A DNA stretch of 64,000 bases from Prorocentrum cordatum (Eukaryota; Sar; Dinophyceae; Prorocentrales; Prorocentraceae): NCBI GenBank assembly GCA_963575745.1, contig CAUYUJ010022557.1, positions 1 through 64,000 on the forward strand, in the 5' to 3' direction. Below the pieces are notes generated by a model. The model was not told the DNA's origin. It saw nothing but the letters and a program-made list of their open reading frames with translations, and ran no database searches. Both the position numbers and the translations under genes were made by a program. Shown in pieces: positions 1 through 10,441 of this stretch. The number at the start of each line of letters is the position of its first letter. Within the stretch, counting starts at the first letter, position 1.

Positions 1-300
1 TTCAGGATCGTCAAGACGCAACGGTAACGGTGATTCGCGGCGTTGAAGTCCCAGGAGTTCTGGCACAGTTCAGGATGTTCAGGCGGTTGCTCTGCGAAAG
101 TGAAACCGTGTAGTGGCCGATGAACTTGGATCTCGGAGGGAGGGCTTATTGCCGTATCGTTGATTAGTCTTGGGTTTACACTGGTCCTCCTCTTCCTCCT
201 CCTCCTCCCTCTCACGTTCCTCCCCTTCCTACCCTTCCCCCCATCCTCCCCCTCCTGGGCCCCTTCTCCCCTTACTCCTTCTGCTCCTCCTCCTGCTCGG
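1..300. repeat. Dispersed repeat, copy A, followed by a pyrimidine tract
   Basis: Bases 1-170 are a diverged copy of the sequence at 58421-58620: both carry the blocks AGTCCCAGGA, TTCTGGCAC, GGATCGTCAA and GGAGGGAGGG in related order. In both copies the repeat runs directly into CTGGTCCTCCTC and a long C/T-rich tract. Here the tract spans about 178-300 and lies just upstream of the first gene, so it could serve as the pyrimidine tract of a splice or trans-splice acceptor. That role is inference. Confidence 0.6.
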
Positions 301-347
301 AAGAGGAGACATACAAGCAGGTACTTCTGTCAGTGTCGCGTGTGGAC

Positions 348-2042
348 ATGAAGAGCGTAACCAGCGGCGCGAGGAGCGAGGGGGTGGTGTGCTCAGGGGC
401 CCTGAGCGGGGGGGAACCGGGCGCGATGGCGGCGATACTGGACCCTCGCATGGCGAGCGCTGCGGCGGATCCGAGACAGGTGGCATCCATCGATGAATTC
501 ATCGGCTCGCTGCTGGAGGAGCTGGCGAAGGCGAAAGGCACGCCCAGCAAGGCCCTGATGCGCGAGCTGCTCGCCGGTGGCCTGCAGCGGGCTCTGGATA
601 TGGGCGGGGTGGCGCAGAAGCAGCGCTTCATGGACGCCCTCTCCGAGCACATCCACCAGTTTCCCATGCAGGAGCAGCAGGCGATCTCCCGGGTATACCC
701 CGTCGAGATCAGCTCAGAGTACCGGAACTTGCAGTCGCTGATCCGGAACGTGGCTCCAGAGGAGGAGACAGGGCCTCGGTCGTCGCCACCGCCGGGCCAG
801 GCGACGCCCCCGGCGCTGAGCGACGCGCCAGCCGCTGTATCCACGGCGCCAACGGCGGCCGCGCCGCCAGCGTTGGCGGAGGCGCGCCGGATCCTCTCCT
901 CTCTTGCCGCGCGGCCTGACTTCGAGGGTGCCGACGAAGCGCTAGAGAGGCTGAGGAGCGAGGGAGTGCTAAAGGCGCTGCAGGAGAGCGATGCCGCGAC
1001 GGAGGCGACGTTCATGAAGGACGTGCAGATGAGTCTGTACAAATTTCCAGAGCAGGCGCAGAGGGAACTGGTCGAGCGCTTCTCTGGGCTGCGCAAGGAG
1101 GCCGCCCGGCTCGTCGAGTCCATGGCACAGGAGGTGACGCGGTGGCTGGACGAGGATCGCATCATCTCGCAACGGGGCGGCGACATGGCCAGCCTCGTCT
1201 CGAAGTTGAAGGCGCTCTTCCAGGCCATCCTCAGCGCGCCGTTCCTGACCACCTTCAGGCACTTGGGCGCGGCGGAGAAGCGCGGCAAGGAGGCCTTCCT
1301 GCTGAAGACCGCACTGTGCTTGCGCAGGTGTGGGGAGAAGCGCCTGACCGACGCGCCAGAGATCGGGTCGCCAGTGTTACAGCTCCGTAGGCAGTTCTTC
1401 TTCGTCGACGGATACGGCGAGCTCATGGAGGACTGGCTGCAGAACCGCCTGACACAGTGCAACGACGACTTCCTCAAGAGGGCAGCATCGGTCATCGGCG
1501 GCCGCCTTCCGGCAGTGCAGGCGCGATTCCGGCGCACGTTCCGGCCTGGCCATTGGTTGCCGGTGTCCGACCCGCATTTGCAGGAAGACATATACTCGCT
1601 CTTCCTGGACGACTCTTTCCCACGCCACGCGCTGTCCGACGCCTCGGTGGCCTCGGTATTGCGCAGGGTGGCGTCGGCTGGGGGCGGCGACCTGCACGTC
1701 TACGCGGGCATCGCACGGCTGCCCCCGCCGAGAAAGAACTACCTCGGGCCTCCGCCGCAGGACGAGGTCGAGGCGGCGCTCATTGAGCTGCTGCTGCGGC
1801 TGCCGCCCTTCCGGGCGCTCAAGCGCATTCGGCCCGGCGCCTTCCAGTTCGGCCGCCTCGAGGTGGTGCTGAGCAAGCGGAACGGCAGGCTCTTCGCGAG
1901 CGCCCGCGGTGGCAGCGGCACGTCGGAGGAGATGCCCGCCGAGGACTTCTTCGAGCGCTACGGCCCGGAGGAGTTCCCGGAGGCCGCCGCGCAGGCGTGC
2001 AGGCCTGCAGGCGCCAACGGGCCAAACTGCACGGTCATCGAG
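348..2042 (+). CDS. Unknown protein, exon 1, with two related helical repeats
   Basis: An uninterrupted frame of about 565 codons with high third-position GC and mixed, charged composition, so very likely real coding. The first ATG is at 348; a second at 426 (MAAILDPRM) is an equally good start, since the frame upstream is only pyrimidine tract. I do not recognise the family. Two segments look like an internal duplication: one near 579-695 and one near 963-1077 share the pattern G-x-L-x-A-L ... FM ... FP-x-Q-x-Q. A Pro/Ala-rich linker (about 770-870) separates them. The rest (about 1080-2030) is predicted mostly helical, with a basic stretch around KRIRPGAF. No signal peptide or membrane segment is evident. 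The exon is predicted to end at GAG (2040-2042), where a foldback intron begins; translating straight through gives Arg/Pro-rich nonsense, so the intron is needed. Confidence 0.75.
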
Positions 2043-2190
2043 GCAGGCCAGCCACAACTGGGGGAGCTGTGGTCCTTACCCCCCTGGGGGACCCATCGAT
2101 TTCGACACCCCTCTCGAGAGATCGTCGACGCGATGGGTTCCCCCAGGGGGGTAAGGACCACAGCTCCCCCAGTTATGGCTGGTCGGCGAG
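2043..2190 (+). mobile_element. Introner: 148-bp foldback element forming a GC-AG intron
   Basis: Two inverted arms, 2046-2098 and 2131-2184, pair over 53-54 bases with only two substitutions and one indel, around a 32-base loop. The direct repeat CGAGGC occurs at 2039-2044 and again at 2187-2192, as expected of a target-site duplication. Removing 2043-2190 (GC...AG) joins GAG to GCC. It shifts the frame by one and connects exon 1 to the only protein-like frame downstream (ALGDLFGAPPG). The near-perfect arms suggest recent insertion. GC donors are known in dinoflagellates; that this intron is spliced is inferred from the frame, not shown. Confidence 0.75.
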
Positions 2191-2538
2191 GCCCTGGGGG
2201 ACCTCTTCGGCGCGCCGCCCGGCGCGCCGCCGCCGCTGCCCGCCTTCGCGCCCGGGCCGCCGAGCATGGGCCTGCTGGCGCCCCCGTTCTCGATGCCGGG
2301 CCTGGGCTGCGGGGCGACGGTGCCCGCGCTGCCCATGCACCCCGCGCAGATGGTCGGAGGGCGCCAACCCTGCGCAGAGGAACAGAGCATCCCGATCGAT
2401 GCCTTGTCCTTTGTGTGCTGTTTTGTTCTTTCGGCCGCCTTTTCTGGGCCTCCAGGGAAGCCTTGTTCGCTACGGCTGGAGTCGCTCCGAGATCCAGGGC
2501 AGAACGGACCCGGGGAGAGGTCAAGACAGTCTCGGTAG
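2191..2538 (+). CDS. Unknown protein, exon 2 (C-terminal part)
   Basis: After the foldback intron the frame reads ALGDLFGAPPG, then a Pro/Gly/Ala/Met-rich segment with GC-ending codons up to about 2365 (PALPMHPAQMVGGRQP). Beyond that the composition becomes T-rich and less coding-like, although the frame stays open to a stop at 2536-2538. The true end may therefore be an unrecognised donor near 2360, with the remainder intron or 3' UTR. The low-complexity tail fits a flexible C-terminus. Function unknown. Confidence 0.6.
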   Translation, partial: ALGDLFGAPPGAPPPLPAFAPGPPSMGLLAPPFSMPGLGCGATVPALPMHPAQMVGGRQPCAEEQSIPIDALSFVCCFVLSAAFSGPPGKPCSLRLESLRDPGQNGPGERSRQSR

Positions 2539-2547
2539 GCCGATCTT

Positions 2548-2645
2548 GGCCCGGCCAAGGTTGGGCACAGGATCCGCGCAGATGCGATCCTGACCAGGCC
2601 AGGGGAGCTATGCACACCGATCCTGTGCCAAGGATGGGCCTGGCC
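2548..2645. repeat. Short foldback repeat, 27-bp arms
   Basis: Left arm 2548-2574 and right arm 2619-2645 are imperfect reverse complements, centred on the shared block GGCACAGGATC. It lies just past the stop of the first gene and is unrelated in sequence to the intronic foldback 350 bp upstream. No target duplication was identified. Confidence 0.5.
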
Positions 2646-2850
2646 TGAACCAGTGCAGGTGAATGCCCAGATTTCTGACTTCGCGATTTTTCGTGACGCG
2701 GGCCCACGGACCTCTCGACCCCATCACAGGGACCCATTTTTGTTCACCCTGGGTAGTTCTGTCACTGACGGCCCTGGAGTCCCAAGTCAGCCTGCTGAGA
2801 TCTGTTCCAGACAGGCCTTGCACTTGAGGGTTCTTATCCACTTCCCGGTT
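2646..2850. other. No gene seen
   Basis: Intergenic or 3' flanking DNA. Short open frames exist but none has protein-like composition. Confidence 0.5.
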
Positions 2851-3190
2851 GGTGGGCATCCCGCGGGCGCCTCGCAGGGCGCCTCGTGCGCTGGGTGGGC
2901 GTGCCGAGGTCTCGCCGGGTGCCCGCCCGTGGGCGCCTCGCAGATGGCGCCTCGTGCGCAGGGTGGGCGTGCCGAGGTCGTCTCGCCCGGTGCCCGCCTC
3001 GCAGGGCGCCTCGCGGAGGGGGCCTCGTGGGCGCCCCGCCTCGTGCGCCTGGGCCAGTGCGCCGAGGCTTCGCTCGGCGCCCGCCTCGCGGGCGCCTCGT
3101 GCTCCGGAGGGGTGTACCGAGGTTTCGCCCGGTGCCCGTCCGTGGGCGCCTCGTGGGCGCCTCGTGCGCTGGGCGGCCGCGTAGATTGCA
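2851..3190. repeat. GGGCGCCTCG minisatellite
   Basis: Degenerate tandem array built from GGGCGCCTCG and related blocks such as GTGCCGAGGT and GGTGCCCGCC. Open frames across it on both strands are by-products of the GC-rich repeat. Confidence 0.75.
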
Positions 3191-3240
3191 TGACACAGGT
3201 GTCACCACAGAGTTAAAATGTTACACAATTTCTCTGTGCC

Positions 3241-3292
3241 TGCATATATATATATGTATAGATATATATATATATATATACATATATATAGA
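3241..3292. repeat. TA-rich microsatellite
   Basis: Interrupted (TA)n tract immediately after the GC-rich minisatellite. The bases from here to about 3650 hold no recognisable gene. Confidence 0.85.
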
Positions 3293-3654
3293 CGTGCGTG
3301 CACATAAGCATAGAAAGATTGCATATGCATACTCAGATCACTTATATTCATTCACACCCTATCTTAGCCAGATGCCGTCACGATGTGTTCGAGACGTGGG
3401 ATGATCGGGTCCTCCCCTCTGAAGCATCGGTCCCCGTACTTCTCTTGGGGTGCGCTTCGGTTTAAATGACTGTGACCCTTCGTACCCGCACCACAACCAG
3501 AAACTATGCCCAGGCGAGTTGTCTTGACCTGGGAAGTGCAAGAGCAAACAATGGAGCAAAGAGTAGAACAGCCATTGAAGCTCGGGATCAGCCTGGCGAA
3601 ATCCAGGAGCAAGCCCAGGAGTCAACTAGAAATGCTTTCGCGGTTCTTTCCATA

Positions 3655-4990
3655 TGAGAGACCGTTGAAATTTCACGTTCGCAATCAATTTCGGGGTTCT
3701 CTCGGGGCCATTTTGGAAACCTTTGGGGCTCTCTTGGGGCCTGTCTTGAGGCCTCTGGGCGCCTTCTTGGCAGAGAGGCCTCAGAAACAAATTGGAAGCA
3801 AAAATGCCAGAAAACAACAATAGCGTTAAAAGGTTATTGCGTGAATTGGCATTTCGGGGGGGCGTCCTTTGGAGACTCCGGGACCACTTGGAGCCGTCTT
3901 GGGTCCGTCTGGGGGCCTCGTGGAAGCATGCCAGAAGCCATTTTGAGCCAGTTCTGAGAAGATTGTGCCATTTAGAGCATGTTGCTCTATCTTGGCCCAA
4001 AAGCCTCCCAAGGACGCCTTGAACAGCCCAGTTTCTTCAGATCCTCTTGGAACGCTACTGGGGCATTCTTTGGCGATGTTGGGGCACTCGTGCAGCATGG
4101 AAAGCCCCTTCTTGGGCGATCTTGAAGCCACTTCGGCCCTAAACCCAACGGGGAGCAACAAAGAGAGAAACCGAACTATTAGAAAAACGTATAGATGTTT
4201 GAAGGATTTACGCGGTTGAGGCTCTGGGCCCATTTGGAGCTGTATTGTGGCCGTCTGGGTACTTTTTGGAGGCATGTTGTGTGCCATCTTGAACCGTCTT
4301 GGTCTAACGAGCTGCCTGCAGCAAGTCCCGCCACCGTGCCAGCGCGGCATTCTGGGTTGCGACTATTCGAGGGGGCACGGGAGGCCGTCACGTGTGACAC
4401 CTCGGGACTCTCGAAGGCCCTGGGTGGGCGCGTTTTGGAGCCTTTTGGAGGCCTCTTGGGGGTTCCTTGGGGCCTTCTGGTAGCGTCTTGGGGGCGCCTC
4501 GGAGGCTCTCATTGGGGAGCTCTCCGGGTCGTCTTTGGGACCTCTTGTGGACTTCGAGGGCTGTCTGAGGGCTCACTTGGGCCGACCAAGGGGCTTCTTG
4601 GACCTCTCCTGGACCAATATGGAGCCCTCTTGGGCCGTCTTGGGGCCCTCTTGAGGCCCTCGTGGACCGTGTTGAGGCCATCCTGGAGGCCTCTTGGACC
4701 GTCTTGGGGTGACAGGTGAAACTGCGAGCACTACAGAAAATCAGTGATTGTGGCCTCTTCGGGCCCTGCTGGGGGTTCTCTTGGAGCCCTCTTGGGCCGT
4801 CTTGCGAGCCTCTCGGGCGGTCTTCCGCCCGTCTTGGGGTAATTTTCGGTTGTCGTGGAAGCATATTGGGCCACTTTGGCGGCCCTGGTAGCCTGCCTGG
4901 GCCGTCCTGGAAGCCACCTTCGGTATCCTGGAAGCTCGGCAGGGCGCCTAGGAGGCGTCTGGCCGCCCGCAGAGCCAAGGGGGTGCATGC
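3655..4990 (+). repeat. Degenerate CTTGGGGCC-type repeat field
   Basis: About 1.3 kb built from loosely repeated units such as CTCTTGGGGCC, GGCCGTCTTGG and GAGGCCTCTTGG at 15-30 base spacing. The same family appears in opposite orientation at 42870-43545 and 45570-46245, and weakly near 63050-63150. The long open frames on both strands (rich in Gly-Pro-Ser-Trp) are generated by the repeat and are not called genes. Confidence 0.6.
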
Positions 4991-5254
4991 ATCCCGCTGC
5001 GAGTAGAGGTGGGGGCTGCCTTAGAAGATGACACCAAAAAAACTACCAGGCAGCACTCGGTCCTCTGCCACACCTCAACGTGCAAGGGGGGCACGGTGGC
5101 GAATATGTTGCGCCATCTTGGACGTCACCTCTGGGCAGGGGTAAACCCGCCCCGAAGGGGAAGGGGGCGGCTGGAAAACTATGTCTGTTTAGACCACCTG
5201 CACCCACCCGCGCCCAGGGGCAGTGGGGTTCCGAGGCCAGTCCAACTGTGGGGC

Positions 5255-5342
5255 TACGAGGGCGCCCCAGGATGGGATGCCACCCAAAAAAAAACAAGAG
5301 CGCCCAGACACCTCGGATCAGTCGGCGCCTTCCAGGTGAGCG
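5255..5342 (+). repeat. Repeat shared with 14903-14986, ends like a 3' splice site
   Basis: Shares with 14903-14986 the blocks GAGGG(C/T)GCCCCA, CCCAAAAAA, AAGAGCG, CAGACAC and CAGTCGGCGCCTTCC, in the same order. Both copies end in CTTCC(C)AGGTG, which looks like an intron acceptor. Downstream here a short frame (NEVVFTDIGT) could be an exon fragment, but it is too short to call. The rest of 5000-6200 shows no supported gene. Confidence 0.5.
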
Positions 5343-6273
5343 ACACAAGTAAACGAGGTCGTCTTCACCGACATCGGCACGTAAGCTACCCGTGCAAGGT
5401 CGCGGGTACGCGCCCTCATTTCCAGTTTGGAGTGCCGCGCTGGCAGCCTGTGTAAGCCACCGCATAAGGTCGCTATGCCATCTCGTGTAAGACCACAGTC
5501 CACAAAATACAATCGGCGCCACAACCGGTTGGACTGAGCAGCCCAAGAGGAGGAGGAGGAGGAGAAGGACAAGGTTATCCGCATAAAGGGGGTATAACGT
5601 CAGAGCACCTACTCGGAGCATCTACGCGCTATTGCCAAAATCCCTTGCGATTTGTTGTGCAGCAGCACTGGTTTCTCACTAGGGCCAGCAGGGGGCATAC
5701 CCCGCAGCTCAAGGACCGAGCTCCGAGGTGGCCCCGTAAGAGAGGCTCGCTACCTTACATCACGAGTCCCTTCGGGTCAGTGCGGGGGGAGCAGCTGCTG
5801 GTCCTTCCGCGTGCCCAAGGCGAGGGGACGCGCGGGCTTAGCAGGACGCCCAAGCCAAGGGGCAAGGAGACGACGACGCGACCTCAGAAGGAGGAGAGGG
5901 GGGGAGACGGAAGGCCCGAGACCCCAAGCTGTTGCTGGGGGGGGGGCTGCTGCCTCTACAGTTTCAATTCCGTGCTCCCTGCTCCCGCTCGGCTCACTTC
6001 TCGGCCCTTCCGATAGATGCTCCGTGTATTGTCACATATGTGTTCTGGTACCCCGTGAAGTAGCCCAAGATTCCCCCTCGGAGCGTGTGAGGTAGAGCAT
6101 AGTGGAAGTCACGGTCATAGGTAGGGCCAATGAGGAGCACATTGGTGGACTTCTTGATGATCAGTTTGTTCGCCTGCACACCCTGCAGTAGTGTACCTGA
6201 TGGCACTCAAAAAAATACTTCCCATTGCAATGACGATGCAGGCGCACTGCTGTGCCCACATTCTCTGTCATGA

Positions 6274-6374
6274 GTTGCACTCCGAGAAACCTCGCTAATG
6301 CTCTTCCTGACTGTCTGTGGGCACGGCCAGATCGCTCCTTGCTTAGATGAGCACTCCGAGAAGCCTCGCTAATG
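6274..6374. repeat. Short hairpin repeats, two copies
   Basis: Copies at 6274-6300 and 6349-6374 match the consensus GCACTCCGAGAAACCTCGCT followed by AATGC. CGAG and CTCG can pair around a 3-5 base loop, with GCA and TGC pairing at the outer ends. The motif recurs in clusters through the minus-strand retroelement tract up to 13.35 kb. Confidence 0.65.
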
Positions 6375-6412
6375 CTTCCTCTAGGCGAACCTGCAGGCTC
6401 CAGTGGGTGCGC

Positions 6413-7300
6413 TCACTGGTGGCCGCTTGAGTTGGCCGTCGTCGTCTCCTCCGAGTTAGGGTAGTCGAACTTATCCGCGAAGATCTCGGTGCCATCCAGC
6501 ATGGTTCGGGTGCTGTCTTTTAGCTTCTGGCGTTCCTTCAGCCTCTTCACTTCTTTTGGGTCCATGCTGTCGTCGTTTTTTTCATATCCCCCATGGCAAC
6601 CTTCCTGACTTTGCGGAGGTCCTCTTAGTCGTTCTTCGCAATCTTCAGCGCCAGCTCGCACCAGCTCTGCACAGTGAAGGCCATCTTCCCTGACCTCTCC
6701 AATTGGTCCACTGGGTACCTTGCGATGAGGTCGCAGCCTTCGATTTTGCGCGTCATCGGAAAGGACAGTGGGAGCACATCGAATAGCTCCTCTGTGCTCA
6801 TCTTCTTGGCCGCGTCGAAGAACTCGTACTGGCACTCCTCGATGGCGTCGTCGAGTTGCTGCGGTAGCCTTTCCGCAATGAACGCGTGCCACGCGGTTCC
6901 CACCCTAAGCTCCACCACCATCGATGGCCCGCTCTTGAACGGGAAAAATTTGCACGCGCACCCTACATTTGGCCATTTTATTCGCAGTTTGGTCCAAGCG
7001 TTTTCTTCATCGTGTTCACCCCCTCTGCCAAGAGCACGTCATTTGGGTGGTTATCCTGCGCCTTCCCCAGCTGCAACCAGTCCACCCTGCACCAGAACTG
7101 CCACGTCTCGCTCCTCGAGTGGGGACCTGGGCCTCTCCACCACAGCTTGTTCGGGAAGGCGAGCCCGCGCGAGCAAGCTCATCCTCCCTTATCGCCCCGC
7201 CCAGTGCCCCTCCTGCATACGTTGAACAACTGCATGTTGTCGCCCCACTTGTCCGCGAAGTCCAGCGCCTTGAGATACCCCGGTTGCTGCACACCCTTTT
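6413..7300 (-). pseudogene. Unidentified minus-strand coding remnant
   Basis: Protein-like minus-strand text in more than one frame. The segment 6921-6625 reads as a plausible protein piece (ERLPQQLDDAIEECQYEFF, then KMSTEELFDVLPLSFP). The segment ending at 6413 (KEVKRLKERQKLKDSTRTML) continues in another frame. The frames shift between 6600 and 6640, so a single intact gene is not present. Its orientation agrees with the LINE debris upstream, but I see no domain linking it to reverse transcriptase. It could be part of a retroelement ORF or a separate decayed gene. Confidence 0.4.
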
Positions 7301-7337
7301 CCTTCGCCATCTTGTAGTCGCCCATCCCGTGCATCTC

Positions 7338-7349
7338 TATCCCTCTCTC

Positions 7350-7380
<31 letters not shown>

Positions 7381-7381
7381 A

Positions 7382-7434
<53 letters not shown>

Positions 7435-7478
7435 CTTTCCATCTCTCTCTCTATTTCTCTATCTCTCTCTCGTTCTCT

Positions 7479-7519
<41 letters not shown>

Positions 7520-7532
7520 TCTCTTCCAACTC
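7338..7532. repeat. CT microsatellite with a short TA interruption
   Basis: Nearly pure (CT)n with a short (TA)n block around 7421-7433. It interrupts minus-strand coding-like sequence, so one frame reads Glu-Arg repeats through it. Confidence 0.9.
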
Positions 7533-7539
7533 TTGTTTT

Positions 7540-8180
7540 GCCACCTTTAGCGCCTCCTCGTCATTTACGTCCGTGGCCATGTACTTGTCGAGCAGGATGT
7601 CACATTCTTCTGCGTAGCGCAGAGCCCCCGCCATTCACGTTCCTGCTTTGCTGAAGGCTGTAAACATTGCTCCATTCAAATTAATCCCATCCAGCAGCGC
7701 CTTCGCCACCTCCTTGAATTTCTCCACGGCGATCCTGCTTCTTCGCGTGCGAGACTTTTTATTTGGACCTCCTTCTTCTGCCAGTTATACTTGAGCAGCT
7801 TTGATATGTCCGAGTGCCCAGGCTGCCCACGCCGCCCCTTGCGCCTTCCTCTTTGGGTCGCGGCAGACCTGCTCTCTCGTAATAGACGTTTCTCATTCAT
7901 GGAATGTCCTGTCTTTTTCGTTGCAATAGTCCCTCTCCTCCGCCCTCAGCTCCAGCTCGCAATCGGTGCACGCTCTTTCCCATCCACTGCCTTTGCCGCC
8001 TTGATCCCTCTCGTGAACTGGCTCGTTTCTCGCGTGCTCTCCGCAGCTCTCGATCATCTCGTAGCACTGGCACCCCTTGTTGCAACGCCCGCAGGGCCAC
8101 AGTTGGCTACTGGCCGAAAAAGGCCATGGCCCACACGTGCAACACACTCCGAGAAACCCCGTTAGTGTGCCACGATGCAC
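7540..8180 (-). pseudogene. Minus-strand coding remnant, Cys-rich
   Basis: Protein-like pieces on the minus strand: near 7634-7540 (RYAEECDILLDKYMATDVND), and a Cys-rich, charged stretch near 8105-7900 (GRCNKGCQCYEMIESC, then WERACTDCELELRAEERDYC). The paired cysteines suggest a small metal-binding or disulfide region, but I cannot name a family. Frames change between pieces. Confidence 0.35.
8143..8168. repeat. Short hairpin repeat, single copy
   Basis: ACACTCCGAGAAACCCCGTT, a diverged member of the hairpin family of 6.2-13.4 kb. The pairing half is altered (CCCCG instead of CCTCG). Confidence 0.5.
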
Positions 8181-8409
8181 GCCTAGGTCAGCGTTGAGCC
8201 AGCCAGATCAGCTGTGGCAGCCGAGGATGAGCGAGGGAAACAGTTGCGTAATCCCAACAGCCCAGCTGCCCCAGCATGCAAGTCGTTCTTCTGACTCGCT
8301 GGTTCCATCCCCACACACACACACTGAGATAGCATTAAATTCCCAACTGCCCCGCACCCGTGCAGCACCTCGAACTCCGCGCCCCCCCCCCCTCTTGACC
8401 GTGACCCGT

Positions 8410-8690
8410 CTACACGATGCGCATGCTGCATTGCATGCAAAGTACCCCGCCCACCATCTCACCGTAATTGTAAATGGAAAAAGGAGGGAGAAACGTATCG
8501 CGTCGTCTACGTAGATGACGCTTTCTACTGACTGGGTTAGGCAGGCTGGACGTTGCCAGGCAGGCGTTTCCCCAGGGCGTTTTTCTTTGTAATTCAGCTT
8601 CCTGTTCTGCTCGGAACTCCAGGGCCATGTCGTAGATTCTACAGTTTGGAGCAAAACGTCTGAGTTTGGCGAGGCTTTCAACGTCCATGC
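8410..8690 (-). pseudogene. Minus-strand coding remnant
   Basis: Short protein-like stretch on the minus strand (LRRFAPNCRIYDMALEFRAE, then EQEAELQRK), at most 90 codons, no recognised domain. Orientation and spacing match the neighbouring retroelement debris. Confidence 0.3.
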
Positions 8691-8883
8691 TGATCGATTC
8701 TGGTTTTCTTTCATCAACCGAAAGGTCTGTCTTCCTCTTCTGAGCTCTGTCGGGCTATGCCCACTTGCTCCAGGTGGGGCTCTCCTGAGGCGGCTCCTCA
8801 TTGCATGATGCTGACGCCGATGTTGGTGCAGTGTACGTGCTTGTCCGCGTCAGCCGCGGCCTGGCACTCTGCCCCGGAGTCTT

Positions 8884-8963
8884 TGCACTCCGAGAAAGCC
8901 TCGCTCATGCAGCAACCCCTGCGGATCTCTGCGGTGCAGCACTCCGAGAAAATCTCGCCAATG
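8884..8963. repeat. Short hairpin repeats, two copies
   Basis: Two copies about 53 bp apart, TGCACTCCGAGAAAGCCTCG and AGCACTCCGAGAAAATCTCG. They sit just beyond the 3' end of the minus-strand frame at 8982-9563. Confidence 0.65.
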
Positions 8964-8981
8964 CCACCACCTCCTCCGTTC

Positions 8982-9563
8982 TCAGCGACGCCGACGTTGT
9001 AGTTGCCGCTCCGCCATCCTCTCCAGCTCCGACTTGGGCGCCGTCGACTGGGACTTCTTGCCTCCCACGTAGACGATCAACATCCCCATCGCCATCCTCA
9101 GGTCGTGGCCTGCAACCTGGTCCAGCTTCGCCATGGCGTCTTCCCTCATGTCGTTCGGGAGCACCGCTCTGAAGTTTGGGGGTTCGTTGATGCCGATCTG
9201 GATATTGCCCGAGCCCTCCTCCCAGAACTCCTCGTCCTCGTTCGGTTTCCTGTCGTTGCTGTTGCGCGCCTTGCAGCTATCGCTGACCTCGCACATCTTG
9301 ATCGTCTCTGGGATCATTGCTTGGTCGCGCTCGCCGGTGTCCTCCATCAACTTCAGGAAATCGTTCAGTACGTCCGTGGCTCTGCCGATTGGAACTGGCT
9401 CTGTCGCTTCGTCTTCCTTCTGCCATTCCGACGCCATCTCCCGCATGCTTTCCGTGAGCGCCATCCCCACGCGCACTCCTGGCGGCCCCAGCGTGCGCCC
9501 CCTTGCCCCTCTCCCCGACCCGGCCCCGGCAGCTCTGCCCCGCTGCCAACGAGCTTCCGACAC
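8982..9563 (-). CDS. Hypothetical charged protein, minus strand
   Basis: A 193-codon open frame on the minus strand with a helical, acidic composition (MREMASEWQKEDEATEPVPI, then FLKLMEDTGERDQAMIPETI). It includes a segment reading AKLDQVAGHDLRMAMGMLIV and ends in Arg/Gln-rich residues. I do not recognise the family. It lies between the C-terminal LINE debris and other remnants on the same strand, so it may be part of a retroelement gag-like ORF or a separate gene. The N-terminal 30 residues are low-complexity and the true start may be internal (MALTESMREM). Confidence 0.4.
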   Translation of the reverse strand: MSEARWQRGRAAGAGSGRGARGRTLGPPGVRVGMALTESMREMASEWQKEDEATEPVPIGRATDVLNDFLKLMEDTGERDQAMIPETIKMCEVSDSCKARNSNDRKPNEDEEFWEEGSGNIQIGINEPPNFRAVLPNDMREDAMAKLDQVAGHDLRMAMGMLIVYVGGKKSQSTAPKSELERMAERQLQRRRR

Positions 9564-9771
9564 GCGACATTGCTGACCGGCATGAGGAAGAAGCCCGATG
9601 CCATGTGGCTCATACAGTCGGGGCGCTGAAGAAGGAACCCTTCTCGTTGGGGAGGGGCTCGGTGTTCCTTGATTGTTTTACAGTCTGGCTTGGGTTTTCC
9701 TGAGGTCTTCGATGGGAAATCCAAGCTTTAACTTTTGGGATCAAGGGGCCTCATTCGTTATTTAAGGTTCC

Positions 9772-10390
9772 TTAGGTCAACTCCCCGACTGTATCTCTCT
9801 GAAGCCCGTTGACACACCCTCTTGGGTCGAGCTCCTCGTAGTCGTCCGCCGCGCATGACTGGCGGGGGGGTGGTCTGCGCCCCTCCTCCTCCGCCTCTGC
9901 CGTTCCCTCCCAGCGCCGCGGCCGCTGTCGTTGGCGGGCTGCCCGCTGCTTTGGCGCTGGTCCCTTCTGCGTGCCACTGATCCTTTCTTTTTCCCCGGCC
10001 GCCCCTGCGGTGCCGCGGCCCCCCTTCCATCTCCGCGCTCGCCCCCCGTCTTGGCAGCGACAATATCCACGGCGGCAGCGCACACGCATCTGAAAGCCTG
10101 CCAAGGATTGAGCCCGAAAGCCACAGAGGATGCAGATGAGGGAAGGGGGCTCACGCACGGGGTGATTCCAGCAGCTTCTGCTTTTGCAACATATCCCGTG
10201 ACTCTCCGTCGCTCTCATTACATGGTCCGTCGTGATGCTTGTTAACGCGAACGAGCTCACGCACCAAGGTCACTGATTCGTCATCACCAGGCTGGGGATC
10301 AGAGGGAGACAGTTGCGCACCACTCCCCCGTGCCCTGCCAGCGCCGCCGCCGCAGTACACTGTCCTCCGCGCACCTGTCCCCCTGTTCAA
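9772..10390 (-). pseudogene. Minus-strand basic, low-complexity coding remnant
   Basis: Several overlapping minus-strand frames with a Lys/Arg/Gly-rich middle. Protein-like pieces include one reading SVTLVRELVRVNKHHDGPC and one ending CAADDYEELDPRGCVNG. It follows the LINE C-terminal region on the same strand. Frames shift repeatedly, so no single product can be given. Confidence 0.3.
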
Positions 10391-10441
10391 ATTTCCCAGT
10401 CACGCCCAAACTGAGCCACCACCTCTCCACCCGCCGTGATC

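Noticed and set aside
272-1591. 439-codon minus-strand frame opposite the first gene
   Set aside because: Ser/Arg/Cys-rich, runs into the pyrimidine tract, and lies exactly opposite a much better plus-strand frame.
1958-2737. 259-codon minus-strand frame
   Set aside because: Antisense of the foldback intron and second exon; Arg/Pro-rich with no motif.
3930-3950. GCCATTTTGAGCC, resembling part of the dinoflagellate spliced leader
   Set aside because: The leader core I recall is CCATTTTGGCTCAAG; this has GAGCC instead of GGCTC and no donor after it. No spliced-leader gene can be claimed.
3655-4978. Several 170-200 codon frames on both strands
   Set aside because: Generated by degenerate CTTGGGGCC-type units; the same frames appear wherever the repeat occurs.
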